DNA of 64,000 nucleotides from Paractinoplanes brasiliensis (GTDB taxonomy: Bacteria > Actinomycetota > Actinomycetes > Mycobacteriales > Micromonosporaceae). The notes below the pieces were generated by a model, which had not been told where the DNA came from, made no database searches, and saw nothing but the letters and a program-made list of their open reading frames with translations. Below are positions 33,926 through 42,170 of this stretch, piece by piece. Every line of letters begins with the position of its first letter. Positions within the stretch are counted from its first letter, which is position 1. Location of the stretch: the NCBI RefSeq assembly GCF_004362215.1, contig NZ_SNWR01000002.1, positions 1,302,001 to 1,366,000 on the forward strand, given 5' to 3'. Made by a program: the position numbers and the translations under genes.

Positions 33926-35266
33926 TTACTTGACGGTGAAGCCCTGCTCGTTGCCGTACTTGGCGGACTGCTCCTGCCAGGCCTTCAGCCCGTCGGTGAG
34001 CGTGGTGCCCGAGACGTACGCCTTGCCCACGGTGTCGTTGAAGATGCTGTTCGAGTAGACCTGGAACGGCAGGTACGACCACCCGGTGACGACGTTCTGG
34101 GCCGACTTGGCGAAGACCTCGTTGGCCTTCTGACCGCCGAAGTACTCGAACTCGTCGGCCAGCCATTTCGGGTCGGCCAGGGTCTTGCTGGTGGCCGGGA
34201 AGGCGCCGCCGTCGACGCGGATCTGCACGCCGTCGCCGTCGTTGGCGAATTTCAGGAACCCGTACGCGAGCTCCTTGTTGGCGCCCTTCTCCATGATCGC
34301 AAGAGAGCTGCCGCCGTTCTCGGCGCTGGCGTTGGCGCCGGCGGTCCACTGCGGGAGCTCGGCCGCGCGCCACTTGCCGGAGCCGGCCGGGGCGCTGGTG
34401 ACGAAGTTGGCCGGCATCCACGCGCCGGTCGCGATCGTGGCGATCGAGCCGTTGCCGATGCCCTGGAACCAGCCGTCGCTCCAGGAGCTGACCGGGGCGA
34501 GCAGCTTCTCGCTGATCAGCGCCTGCCACACCTTCACGAACTCCTGCGAACCGGCGTCGGTGAAGTTGATCGTGACGTTGGTGCCGTCGACCTGGTACGG
34601 CTTGCCGCCGGCCTGCCAGATGAGGCTGGTGGTCAGGCCCGCGTCACCGGTGTCGTTGGTGATGTACGCCTTGGGGTCGGCCTTGTGCAGCTTGCGCGCG
34701 GCGTCGAGGTACTCGGTCCAGGTCTTCGGCACCTCGATCTTGTGCTTGTCGAAGACCTCCTTGTTGTAGAACAGCGCCATCGGGCCCGAGTCCATCGGCA
34801 GGCCGTAGACGCCGCCGCCGGAGTTGACGGAGTTCCACGGGCCGGGGTTGAAGTCGGCCTTCAGAGCTTCCGCCCCGTACGGCTTGAGGTCGGTCAGCGC
34901 CTTGCCGATGGCGAACTGCGGCAGCGCGTAGTACTCGATCTGCCCGACGTCCGGCACGCCCTTGCCCGCCGCGATCGCGTTCTGCAGGGCGGTGTACTGC
35001 TTGTCGCCGGTGCCCGCGTTGACCAGCTCGACCTTGACGTTGGGGTACTTCTCCTGGAACTTCGTGACGACGTCTTTGAGCGTGGGCTCCCACGCCCACA
35101 CCGTCAGGGTGCCGCCCTTCTCGAGCGCGGCGGTGACGTCGGCGTCGGAGACGGTGGAGCCGCCGGAGCCGGAACCTGTGGACGAGTCGTCCCCGCCGCC
35201 ACCGCAGGCAGCCAGGGCCAGGACAGCAGCCGACGCAGCGGCCGCCACCTTGAGGAAACGGGTCAT
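33926..35266 (-). CDS. ABC sugar-binding lipoprotein (family 1 solute-binding)
   Basis: 446 residues from ATG 35266 (MTRFLKVAAAASAAVLALAA), with AAAGGA upstream. The lipobox LALAAC-GG is clear, followed by a Gly/Ser/Asp linker, so the mature protein is anchored to the outer face of the membrane. GLPMDSGPMALFYNKEVFDK and WTEYLDAARKLHKADP are typical of CUT1 oligosaccharide-binding proteins. It delivers sugar to the two permeases encoded upstream. No ATPase gene is present; CUT1 systems in actinomycetes commonly share an MsiK-type ATPase encoded elsewhere. Confidence 0.93.
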   Translation of the reverse strand: MTRFLKVAAAASAAVLALAACGGGGDDSSTGSGSGGSTVSDADVTAALEKGGTLTVWAWEPTLKDVVTKFQEKYPNVKVELVNAGTGDKQYTALQNAIAAGKGVPDVGQIEYYALPQFAIGKALTDLKPYGAEALKADFNPGPWNSVNSGGGVYGLPMDSGPMALFYNKEVFDKHKIEVPKTWTEYLDAARKLHKADPKAYITNDTGDAGLTTSLIWQAGGKPYQVDGTNVTINFTDAGSQEFVKVWQALISEKLLAPVSSWSDGWFQGIGNGSIATIATGAWMPANFVTSAPAGSGKWRAAELPQWTAGANASAENGGSSLAIMEKGANKELAYGFLKFANDGDGVQIRVDGGAFPATSKTLADPKWLADEFEYFGGQKANEVFAKSAQNVVTGWSYLPFQVYSNSIFNDTVGKAYVSGTTLTDGLKAWQEQSAKYGNEQGFTVK

Positions 35267-35291
35267 GGAGGAGGGTCCTTTCACAAAAGGG

Positions 35292-36208
35292 TTATTCCTT
35301 GACGGAGCCGGCGGCCAGGCCGGACTGCCAGTAACGCTGCAGCGACAAGAAGGCCGCGAGGAGCAGGACGACGGTGATCAGCGAACCGGTGATGACCAGG
35401 TTGAAGACGGCCTCGCCGCCGGCCGTGGCGGCCTGCGCGTTCCACGAGTTCAGGCCGACGGTGAGCGGGTACCAGTCCGGGTTCTTGAGCATGATCAGCG
35501 GCAGGAAGTAGTTGTTCATCGTCGCGACCATGGTGAAGAGCAGCGTCGTGACGATGCCGGGCATGAGCAGCGGCACGCTGAGGCGGAACAGCGTGCGGAA
35601 CTCGCCGGCCCCGTCGACCCGGGCCGCCTCGAGCATCTCGGTCGGCACCGCCTGGGCGGAGAACGTCCACATCAGGTACAGGCCGAACGGCGAGATCAGC
35701 GACGGGATGATCACGGCCCACGGGGTGTTGGTGAGCCCCATCTTGCTGAACATCAGGAACGTCGGGACGGCCAGCGCGGTCGGCGGCACGGCCACGGCGC
35801 CGATGACGATCGCGAACACGGCCTTCTTGCCGACGAAGTCGAACTTGGCGAGCCCGTAACCGGCCAGCAGCGCGAGGAACGTCGCCCCGCCGGCGCCGGC
35901 CACCACGTAGAGCAGGGTGTTGCCGAGCCAGCGCAGGAAGATCCCGTTGTCGTACGTGAAGGTGTCGGCGATGTTGCTGAACAGCGCGAACTTGCCGTCG
36001 TCGAACCACAGCCCGAACGACGAGAACAAGCCGTCCTGCGTCTTGGTCGAGTTGATCAGCAGCCATGCGAGGGGAACAGCGAGTACACGGCGATCAGCCC
36101 GGTGAGCACGGTCAGCAGCACGCTGCCCTTGCGCCGCCTTCTCGACGACAAGGTCACAGGCTTTCCCGTACGGGGTGAGGACTGCACCGCAGGAGTCGTG
36201 GTTGTCAT
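35292..36208 (-). pseudogene. CUT1 ABC permease (MalG-like), frameshifted near the N-terminus
   Basis: ATG 36208 overlaps the previous stop (TGATG). The first 46 residues (MTTTTPAVQSSPRTGKPVTL, ending VYSLFP) lead into TM1, then the frame breaks at a four-base G run (36071-36074, + strand). With one extra base it continues LAWLLINSTKTQDGLFSSFG and runs unbroken to 35292. The rest has five membrane helices and the EAA loop EAARVDGAGEFRTLFRL that docks the ATPase. If real, the shift would disable the importer; a homopolymer assembly error is equally possible. The intact length would be about 305 residues. Confidence 0.85.
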
Positions 36209-37113
36209 CAGAGGTCCTTCGTCCCGCGCAGCTGCACCACGTAGGCGACGATCATGGTGATCACGGCCATCACGACCGCGACCGCCGCGGAGTAGTTGAT
36301 CTGCTGGCCGGAGAAGGTCAGCGAGTAGGCGTAGAAGTTCGGAGTGAAGTACGTGGTGATCGCGTTGGGCGCCAGGTTGCGCAGGATGGCCGGCTCGTTG
36401 AAGAGCTGGAAGCTGCCGATGATCGAGAAGATCGTGGCGATGACCAGCGCGCCCCGGATGGCCGGGAGCTTGATCGACCGGATGATCCGGACCTGGCCGG
36501 CGCCGTCGATGGCGGCCGACTCGTAGAGCGACTTCGGCACCACCTGCAGGGCCGAATAGAAGATCAGCATGTTATAGCCGACGAACGTCCAGGTGGTGAT
36601 GTTGCCGATCGAGGCCAAGATGAGGCTGGGCTGGAGCGGGTCGGGCAGCGAGATCCCGAGGGCGTCGTTGATGCCGCCGACCAGACCGAACTGCGAGCCG
36701 TAGATGAAGCCCCACATCAGCGCGGCGACCACGGCGGGCACGGCGTACGGCAGGAAGATCGAGACGCGGAAGAAGCTCTTGCCGTAGAGGCGGCCGCTGT
36801 CCAGGGCGAGGGCGACGAGCAGGGCCAGGAACAACATGATCGGCACCTGGACGACCAGGAAGAGACCGACCCGCCCGACGCCGGACCAGAAGTTGGGGTC
36901 CTGCAGGGCCTGGGTGTAGTTGTCGAGGCCGACGAACGCGTTACCGCCGATGAGCCGGTTGCGGTACAGGCTCAGGTAGATCGAGTAGGCGATCGGGGCC
37001 AGGAAGACCAGCGCGAACACGATCATGAACGGGCCGACGAACTGCCAGCCCCGGTAGGAGCGGCGCACTCGTCTCGTCGCCGGCGGCGGCGCCGCGACCT
37101 GGGGAACTGCCAT
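36208..37113 (-). CDS. CUT1 ABC permease (MalF-like)
   Basis: 301 residues from ATG 37113. Six membrane helices, with the EAA motif as ESAAIDGAGQVRIIRSIKLP before the last helices. It is the first gene of the operon and sits opposite the LacI gene; two LacI-type palindromes lie between. Its stop overlaps the second permease start, implying balanced synthesis of the two channel subunits. Confidence 0.93.
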   Translation of the reverse strand: MAVPQVAAPPPATRRVRRSYRGWQFVGPFMIVFALVFLAPIAYSIYLSLYRNRLIGGNAFVGLDNYTQALQDPNFWSGVGRVGLFLVVQVPIMLFLALLVALALDSGRLYGKSFFRVSIFLPYAVPAVVAALMWGFIYGSQFGLVGGINDALGISLPDPLQPSLILASIGNITTWTFVGYNMLIFYSALQVVPKSLYESAAIDGAGQVRIIRSIKLPAIRGALVIATIFSIIGSFQLFNEPAILRNLAPNAITTYFTPNFYAYSLTFSGQQINYSAAVAVVMAVITMIVAYVVQLRGTKDL

Positions 37114-37156
37114 CTGCCGTCATCCTGTCCTGCCGGGCACGGGCGGTGGTTGCGGG

Positions 37157-37235
37157 TGTTTGCGCAAACATGGCATCGATCAAAGGTGTTCGACAATGTT
37201 TCGACGAGTTCACCGGTGTGATGTTTACGCAAACA
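37157..37235. promoter_or_regulatory. Two LacI-type operators in the divergent promoter
   Basis: TGTTTGCGCAAACA (37157-37170, perfect palindrome) and TGTTTACGCAAACA (37222-37235) are centred 65 bp apart between the operon and lacI-type genes. Both carry the central CG typical of LacI/GalR operators. Likely bound by the regulator at 37257, repressing the operon and itself. Confidence 0.85.
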
Positions 37236-37256
37236 TGAGGGTGATAGTTTCACCGC

Positions 37257-38288
37257 GTGCAGCGATCGTCAAGCAACCGCCCCCGGGGTGTTTCGATGGC
37301 CGACGTGGCCCGCCTGGCTGGTGTCTCGGCCCAGACGGTCAGCCGCGTCTCCAACGGCCACCCCAGCGTGGTCGAGTCGACCCGGCGTCAGGTTCTGGAC
37401 GCGATGCAACAACTGGGTTATCGGCCCAACAGTGCCGCACGCGCCCTCAAACGGGGCGAATTTCGTACTATCGGCGTCATTTTGTTCACCTTGGCGACGA
37501 CCGGCAACAGCCGCACGGTCGAGGCGATCGCCGCCCAGGCCGCCCAGGAGGGGTACGCCATCACGCTGATCCCGGTCGCGATGCCGACCCAGGACGGCGT
37601 GCTCGGCGCCTTCACCCGCCTCGGCGAGCTGGCCGTCGACGGCGTCATCGTGATCATGGAAGTGCACCTGCTGGACGCCGCCAACCTCACCCTCCCGCCG
37701 GGCGTTCAGGTCGTGGTCGTCGACTCCGACGCCGGCGACCGCTACCCCGTCGTCGACACCGACCAGGCCGACGGCGCCCGCCAAGCCGTACGCCACCTGC
37801 TCGAACTCGGCCACGACACGGTCTGGCACGTCACCGGCCCCGCCGAGTCGTTCGCAAGCGAGCGCCGCGCCCTGGCCTGGCGGACCGTGCTCGAAGAGGC
37901 CGGCCGCCCCGTCCCGCCCGTGCAGCGCGGCGACTGGTCGGCCCTGTCGGGTTACGAGGCCGGCCTGCGCCTGCCCGCCGACCCGTCCTGCACGGCGGTG
38001 TTCTGCGCGAACGACCAGATGGCCCTGGGCGTGCTGCGGGCCCTGCACGAGCGCGGCCGCCGGGTTCCCGCCGAGGTCAGCGTGGTCGGCTTCGACGACA
38101 TCCCCGACGCCGCCTCCTACCTTCCCCCGCTGACCACCGTGCACCAGGACTTCGCCGAGGTCGGCCGGCAGTGCGTACAGGGCCTGCTCGACCAGATCCG
38201 CCGGCACACCCTCGAACCGGGCACGGTCCTGGTCCCGACCACGCTGGTCGAGCGCGCCAGCACCGCTCCCCCGCCGGCGGTCGAGTAG
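37257..38288 (+). CDS. LacI-family repressor of the galactoside operon
   Basis: 343 residues from GTG 37257. The N-terminal helix-turn-helix reads VSMADVARLAGVSAQTVSRV and the hinge RPNSAARALKRG. The periplasmic-binding-protein-like sensor domain ends with VVGFDDIPDAASYLPPLTTV, the usual effector-site region. It is divergent from the importer/GH42 operon with two palindromic operators between, so it is the local repressor. The probable inducer is a galactoside; that is inference from the GH42. Confidence 0.93.
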   Translation: MQRSSSNRPRGVSMADVARLAGVSAQTVSRVSNGHPSVVESTRRQVLDAMQQLGYRPNSAARALKRGEFRTIGVILFTLATTGNSRTVEAIAAQAAQEGYAITLIPVAMPTQDGVLGAFTRLGELAVDGVIVIMEVHLLDAANLTLPPGVQVVVVDSDAGDRYPVVDTDQADGARQAVRHLLELGHDTVWHVTGPAESFASERRALAWRTVLEEAGRPVPPVQRGDWSALSGYEAGLRLPADPSCTAVFCANDQMALGVLRALHERGRRVPAEVSVVGFDDIPDAASYLPPLTTVHQDFAEVGRQCVQGLLDQIRRHTLEPGTVLVPTTLVERASTAPPPAVE

Positions 38289-38297
38289 ATTCCGGCC

Positions 38298-38560
38298 ATG
38301 TCCAGGGAACTCAGCGCCCGGCTGCCCGCCGCACCGGGGGTCTACCGGTTCCGGGACCCCGGCGGCCGGGTGCTCTACGTCGGACGTGCCACCAACCTGC
38401 GCAGCCGGGTCGGGTCGTACTGGGGCGACCTGCGGGCGCCGGAGACCCAGGCCGTACGGGAGGGGTTGGCTCTGCTGCGGGAAAGGGCGTCGGCGCACCT
38501 GGCTTTCGAGTTGGCGGGCCGGATCCAGGATGAGGCGTACGAAGGCAGGAGGTGTTTTCT
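38298..38560 (+). pseudogene. GIY-YIG (UvrC-like) nuclease fragment
   Basis: ATG 38298 begins a typical GIY-YIG start, GVYRFRDPGGRVLYVGRATN and then LRSRVGSYW. It jumps from there to a UvrC-like helix (AHLAFELAGRIQDEAYEG), skipping the catalytic Arg/Glu helices, and the remaining frame from about 38560 is unrelated. I read it as an internally deleted nuclease gene. It begins ten bases after the lacI-type stop. Confidence 0.6.
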
Positions 38561-38662
38561 GGAAATCAGATTAACTATTACTTGTATCAAGGGCTGTCGA
38601 TGCCTCAGGATGGGTTCGCGGCGCCGCCCCCCATCCCCGCACTCATCCCCTGAGGTCTCGCC

Positions 38663-39958
38663 ATGCGTCTGCTCAAACGCGCCCTGGTCGCGGCGCTGCT
38701 CACGGTCGGCACCCTCGCCGCTCCCGCACACGCCGCCGCTCCAGCACAAACCCCCCACGCCATGACGCCGATGCGCGCCGCTGAACCGTTCAAGGTGCTC
38801 GCCTTCTACAACGGCACCTACGATGCCGCGCACATCGACTTCGACAAGGAAGCCCGGGAATGGTTCCCGCAGGCGGGCGCGCAGAACGGTTTCACCTGGG
38901 AGGCCACCACCGACTGGAGCCGGCTCAGCGCATCCGGCCTGGCCGGTTACAAGGTCATCATGTTTCTCGACGACGCCCCTCCGGCGGATCGGCGGGCGGC
39001 TTTCCAGCAGTACATGCAGAACGGCGGCGCCTGGCTGGGCTTTCACGTGAGCGCCTTCACGACCGACGCCAACGGCTGGAGCTGGTATCACAACACGTTC
39101 CTGGGCTCGGGCAACTTCGCCACGAACACGTGGGGCCCGACGGCCGAGACGTTGCGTATCGAGAACCGCAACCATCCGACCACGGCGGGCCTGCCGGCGA
39201 CAATTCCGTCGGCGGTCAGCGAGTGGTATTCGTGGAGCCGGGATCTGCGGCAGAACCCGGACATCGACATCCTGGCCTCGGTCGACGCGTCCAGTTTCCC
39301 GGTCGGCACCGACCCGGACCAGCAGTGGCGCAGCGGTTTCTACCCGCTGATCTGGTCGAACCGGAACTACAAGATGGTCTACACGAACTTCGGCCACAAC
39401 GGCATGAACTACGAGACCAACACCCGGACGTCGTCCACGTTCGCCAGCGCCCAGCAGAACCAGTGGCTGATCAACAGCATTCTGTGGCTGGGCGGCGGTG
39501 ACAGCACCCCGCAGCCCCCGGCACCGATCGACCCCGCGGCCTGGTATCCGGTGGTCAGCAGGAACAGCGCCAAATGCGTTGACGCACGCGCGGCCGGAAC
39601 AGTCAACGGCACGGCCGTCCAGCAGTACACGTGCAACGGCTCGAACGCGCAGCAGTTCCAGTTCGCCCCGACGAGCGGCGGCTATGTGCGCATCAACGGC
39701 CGGGGCAATGCGGCGCAGGCGCTCGACGTCACCAATGTGTCCACGGCCGACAACGCGCCGATCCAGACCTGGGCGTACGGGGGTGGCGCCAACCAGCAGT
39801 GGCTGCCGGTGGACGAGGGCGGCGGCTACTACCGTTTCGTGAACCGCAACAGCGGCAAATGCCTCGACGTCCCCGCGGCCTCCACAGCCGACGGCGTCCA
39901 ACTGGTGCAGTACACGTGTAACGGAACCGCGGCCCAAAGCTTCCGTCTGACCCGTTGA
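38663..39958 (+). CDS. Secreted ThuA-domain protein with C-terminal ricin-type lectin
   Basis: 431 residues. The signal peptide is MRLLKRALVAALLTVGTLAA with cleavage near AHA-A. A ThuA-like (trehalose-utilisation, glutamine-amidotransferase-like) domain covers about 42-280: KVLAFYNGTYDAAHIDF, WLGFHVSAFTTD. After a short proline linker a ricin B lectin domain (about 292-431) follows, with repeated CVDARA / CLDVPA and Q-x-W/Q-x-F motifs. The lectin would target it to extracellular polysaccharide; the enzymatic role of secreted ThuA domains is not established. It shares the ThuA part with the giant protein at 42-48 kb. Confidence 0.85.
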   Translation: MRLLKRALVAALLTVGTLAAPAHAAAPAQTPHAMTPMRAAEPFKVLAFYNGTYDAAHIDFDKEAREWFPQAGAQNGFTWEATTDWSRLSASGLAGYKVIMFLDDAPPADRRAAFQQYMQNGGAWLGFHVSAFTTDANGWSWYHNTFLGSGNFATNTWGPTAETLRIENRNHPTTAGLPATIPSAVSEWYSWSRDLRQNPDIDILASVDASSFPVGTDPDQQWRSGFYPLIWSNRNYKMVYTNFGHNGMNYETNTRTSSTFASAQQNQWLINSILWLGGGDSTPQPPAPIDPAAWYPVVSRNSAKCVDARAAGTVNGTAVQQYTCNGSNAQQFQFAPTSGGYVRINGRGNAAQALDVTNVSTADNAPIQTWAYGGGANQQWLPVDEGGGYYRFVNRNSGKCLDVPAASTADGVQLVQYTCNGTAAQSFRLTR

Positions 39959-39963
39959 CCAGT

Positions 39964-39997
39964 CGTTGCCCGGCCGGCTCCCCCTGGCCGGGCAACG
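39964..39997 (+). terminator. Terminator hairpin after the ThuA-lectin gene
   Basis: A 12-bp perfect stem (39964-39975 with 39986-39997) and a ten-base loop, six bases after the stop. Confidence 0.75.
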
Positions 39998-40121
39998 CCG
40001 CCTGCTCGGCCGTGTCCCGGCAGGAGCCCCAGCCGCGCGGGGCCAGGCGGCCGGTCGAAGTCCGCGAATCGCTCGCAGCTGCGCATTGCTGTCCAAACAG
40101 GGTGCGTGGTTGAGTGGGGTC

Positions 40122-40802
40122 GTGCGCGACTACGGGTGGGCCGCCGGCACGTTCCTCGGCAGCCTGCCCCGGGACGTCGCCGCATCGCTGGTCGAGCGCA
40201 GTGTCCGCCTCAGCTTCCCGGCCGGCCGGGTCATCCTGCGCGAGGGCGCCCTCGACTCCCACGTCTTCCTGCTGCTCAGCGGCTTCGTCAAGGTGACCAC
40301 CGCAGTCGAGGGGGTCGAGACGCTGCTCGGCATCCGGCTGCCCGGCGAGGTGGTCGGCGAGATCGGAGCGCTGACCGGCGAACCCCGCAACGCCACCGTC
40401 AGCGCCTCCGGCCCGCTGGTCGCGGGCCGGCTGCAGCGCGGTGACTTCGAGGCTTTCCTGCGGCAACGCCCCGACGCCTCCGCGCTGATCGCGGCCGCGG
40501 TGGCCCGCCAGCTGCGCTGGGCCAACCGCCGCCGCACGGATTTCGCGGCCTTCCCGGCGCCCATCCGCCTGGCCCGGGTGCTGTCCGAAATGGCCGAGGT
40601 CTGCGGCCGCAGACGCAGCGACGGCAGCGTCGAACTGCTGGTGCCGCTCAGCCAGACGGACTTGGCCGCCATGGTCGCGATCGCGCAGGCCACCGTGGAG
40701 AAGGCCGCACACGAACTCCGCGACCAAGGCCTGATCACCACCGGCTACCGCCGCATCGTCATCACCGACCCGTCGGCGCTGAGAAAACTCGCAGACCCCT
40801 GA
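40122..40802 (+). CDS. Crp/Fnr-family regulator
   Basis: About 226 residues from GTG 40122 (VRDYGWAAGTFLGSLP). The in-frame TTG at 40110 is an alternative, and the region upstream of that is not protein-like. The cyclic-nucleotide-binding fold shows LPGEVVGEIGALTGEPRNAT. The winged helix includes LSQTDLAAMVAIAQATVEKA. It is only distantly similar to the Crp-like protein at 6.4 kb. No partner enzyme is adjacent; effector unknown. Confidence 0.82.
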   Translation: MRDYGWAAGTFLGSLPRDVAASLVERSVRLSFPAGRVILREGALDSHVFLLLSGFVKVTTAVEGVETLLGIRLPGEVVGEIGALTGEPRNATVSASGPLVAGRLQRGDFEAFLRQRPDASALIAAAVARQLRWANRRRTDFAAFPAPIRLARVLSEMAEVCGRRRSDGSVELLVPLSQTDLAAMVAIAQATVEKAAHELRDQGLITTGYRRIVITDPSALRKLADP

Positions 40803-40901
40803 CCGCGGACGAGCGCCTCGGATCCCGCGGTTCTCGCGATCGCCGTGAGCGAGTTGTGCCGGACATTGTGGACGGTTGACGCCCTGGGCGACCCTGAATC
40901 C

Positions 40902-41492
40902 ATGACTCAGGTGGTTCTTGCGTTCCTCTCGGTGATCGGCGCGCTGACCGGCGTGATGATGGGGTCACTGCTCAACGCGCGGGTACAGCGCGCTTCCTGG
41001 GCACACCAGGAGAACACCACGTCGCTACGCGACCGGCGCGCGACGTACGCCGCGTTCGTCGCCGCCTGCCGGGAGTGGCGGGCGACGGTGCTGGGCCCGG
41101 ACGTGCAGATCATCCCGGCGTCCTCGGTCTCCCGCAACGCACACGCGGACGGTGGCCAGCCGCGCGTCCAGGTCGTCCGCCACCGGGCCGAAATCGGCTT
41201 GATCGCGCACACCACGGCGACGGTCCAGGCCGCCGCCGCCCTCATGCTGGCGGTGGGACGCTTGTCCGAAGCCAGAGCCGAGCACGAGGCCGGTCAGGTT
41301 CCCGAACCATTCATCCAGGCGTGCCGAGACGCAGAACGGGAATTCAACCGGGTTGCTCGGGCGGAGCTGGGCAACCCGGAGATCAACCTGGAGACCCCCA
41401 CCGGGCTGCCGCCCTCGACGCTTCGTCGCGCACAGACCGAACCAGAAGAACCCGACATGACGCCCCGACGCGCAGACACACCCTCAACGTGA
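40902..41492 (+). CDS. Hypothetical protein with N-terminal membrane helix
   Basis: 196 residues from ATG 40902 (a GTG at 40845 is in frame). MTQVVLAFLSVIGALTGVMM forms one membrane segment. A soluble, helix-rich cytoplasmic part follows with several Arg/Glu-rich heptads (SLRDRRATYAAFVAACREWR). This layout is common among actinomycete hypothetical proteins annotated only as membrane-anchored helical proteins. No function is assigned. Confidence 0.65.
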   Translation: MTQVVLAFLSVIGALTGVMMGSLLNARVQRASWAHQENTTSLRDRRATYAAFVAACREWRATVLGPDVQIIPASSVSRNAHADGGQPRVQVVRHRAEIGLIAHTTATVQAAAALMLAVGRLSEARAEHEAGQVPEPFIQACRDAEREFNRVARAELGNPEINLETPTGLPPSTLRRAQTEPEEPDMTPRRADTPST

Positions 41493-41554
41493 GATTGATC
41501 TGTGCTGCTCCCGGCGTGAGCACCACTGTGCCGCAGAGATGGTCATCCGTCGGG

Positions 41555-42106
41555 TCACGGTTTACCGGTGTCCTCCCGGGCTTTGCGCCTGCGCACCGTC
41601 AGCCACACCACCGCGATGATCGCCAGGACGGCGAGGCCGCCGAGCACGACCGGCCTCCACCACGACGAGAGTGTGGTCTGGGGCGCCCCGCCCCGTTTCG
41701 CCGCCGAGACCGCCGGCACCTGCGCCGGAGCGGACTGGGCCGCTCGGGCCTGCACCTCGGCGGTCGCCTGGCTGGTGTGCGGCGCCGGCGCGCGAACCGT
41801 CACCCGCCACTTTCCGGGGGTCAGGATCGGGCCGGTGGCGTAGAAGCCGTGGCCCTCGCGGGCCGGTTCGAGTTGCGCCGGTCCGACCGCCCGTCCGTCC
41901 GCGGCGGTGGCGGTGAGTGTCAGCCGGACCAGCGTTTCCAGCTGGTGCCCGTCGGCATGGCGGGCTTGCACGGTGACACCGGCGGCGCCGTCGCCCGCGA
42001 CCTCCAGTTTGAGTTTTCCGTTGTGCGCCCACGCCGGGCCGGCCGCCGGCAGAAGAGCCAGCAACAGGCCGGCCAGGGCGGCGGCCGCCCCACGGGTACG
42101 AAGCAT
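41555..42106 (-). CDS. Secreted, membrane-anchored FixH/CopC-like protein
   Basis: 183 residues from ATG 42106, with GAAGGAA upstream. Signal peptide LAGLLLALLPAAGPAWA-H. The mature part is a small beta-sandwich (HNGKLKLEVAGDGAAGVTVQ, YATGPILTPGKWRVTVRAPA) like YtkA/FixH or CopC-type domains. A C-terminal membrane helix (VVLGGLAVLAIIAVVWLTV) and a basic tail follow. No conserved Cys/Met metal ligands beyond the N-terminal His. It lies 64 bases downstream of the giant protein gene on the same strand, across a hairpin. Confidence 0.7.
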   Translation of the reverse strand: MLRTRGAAAALAGLLLALLPAAGPAWAHNGKLKLEVAGDGAAGVTVQARHADGHQLETLVRLTLTATAADGRAVGPAQLEPAREGHGFYATGPILTPGKWRVTVRAPAPHTSQATAEVQARAAQSAPAQVPAVSAAKRGGAPQTTLSSWWRPVVLGGLAVLAIIAVVWLTVRRRKAREDTGKP

Positions 42107-42131
42107 CAAGCTGTTCCTTCCTGCACCGGGA

Positions 42132-42163
42132 GGCCCCGTCCCGCCTGGTGACGGGACGGGGCC
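42132..42163 (-). terminator. Terminator after the giant secreted protein gene
   Basis: A perfect 12-bp stem (42132-42143 with 42152-42163) and an eight-base loop, eight bases beyond the stop. Confidence 0.75.
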
Positions 42164-42170
42164 GCTGTCG

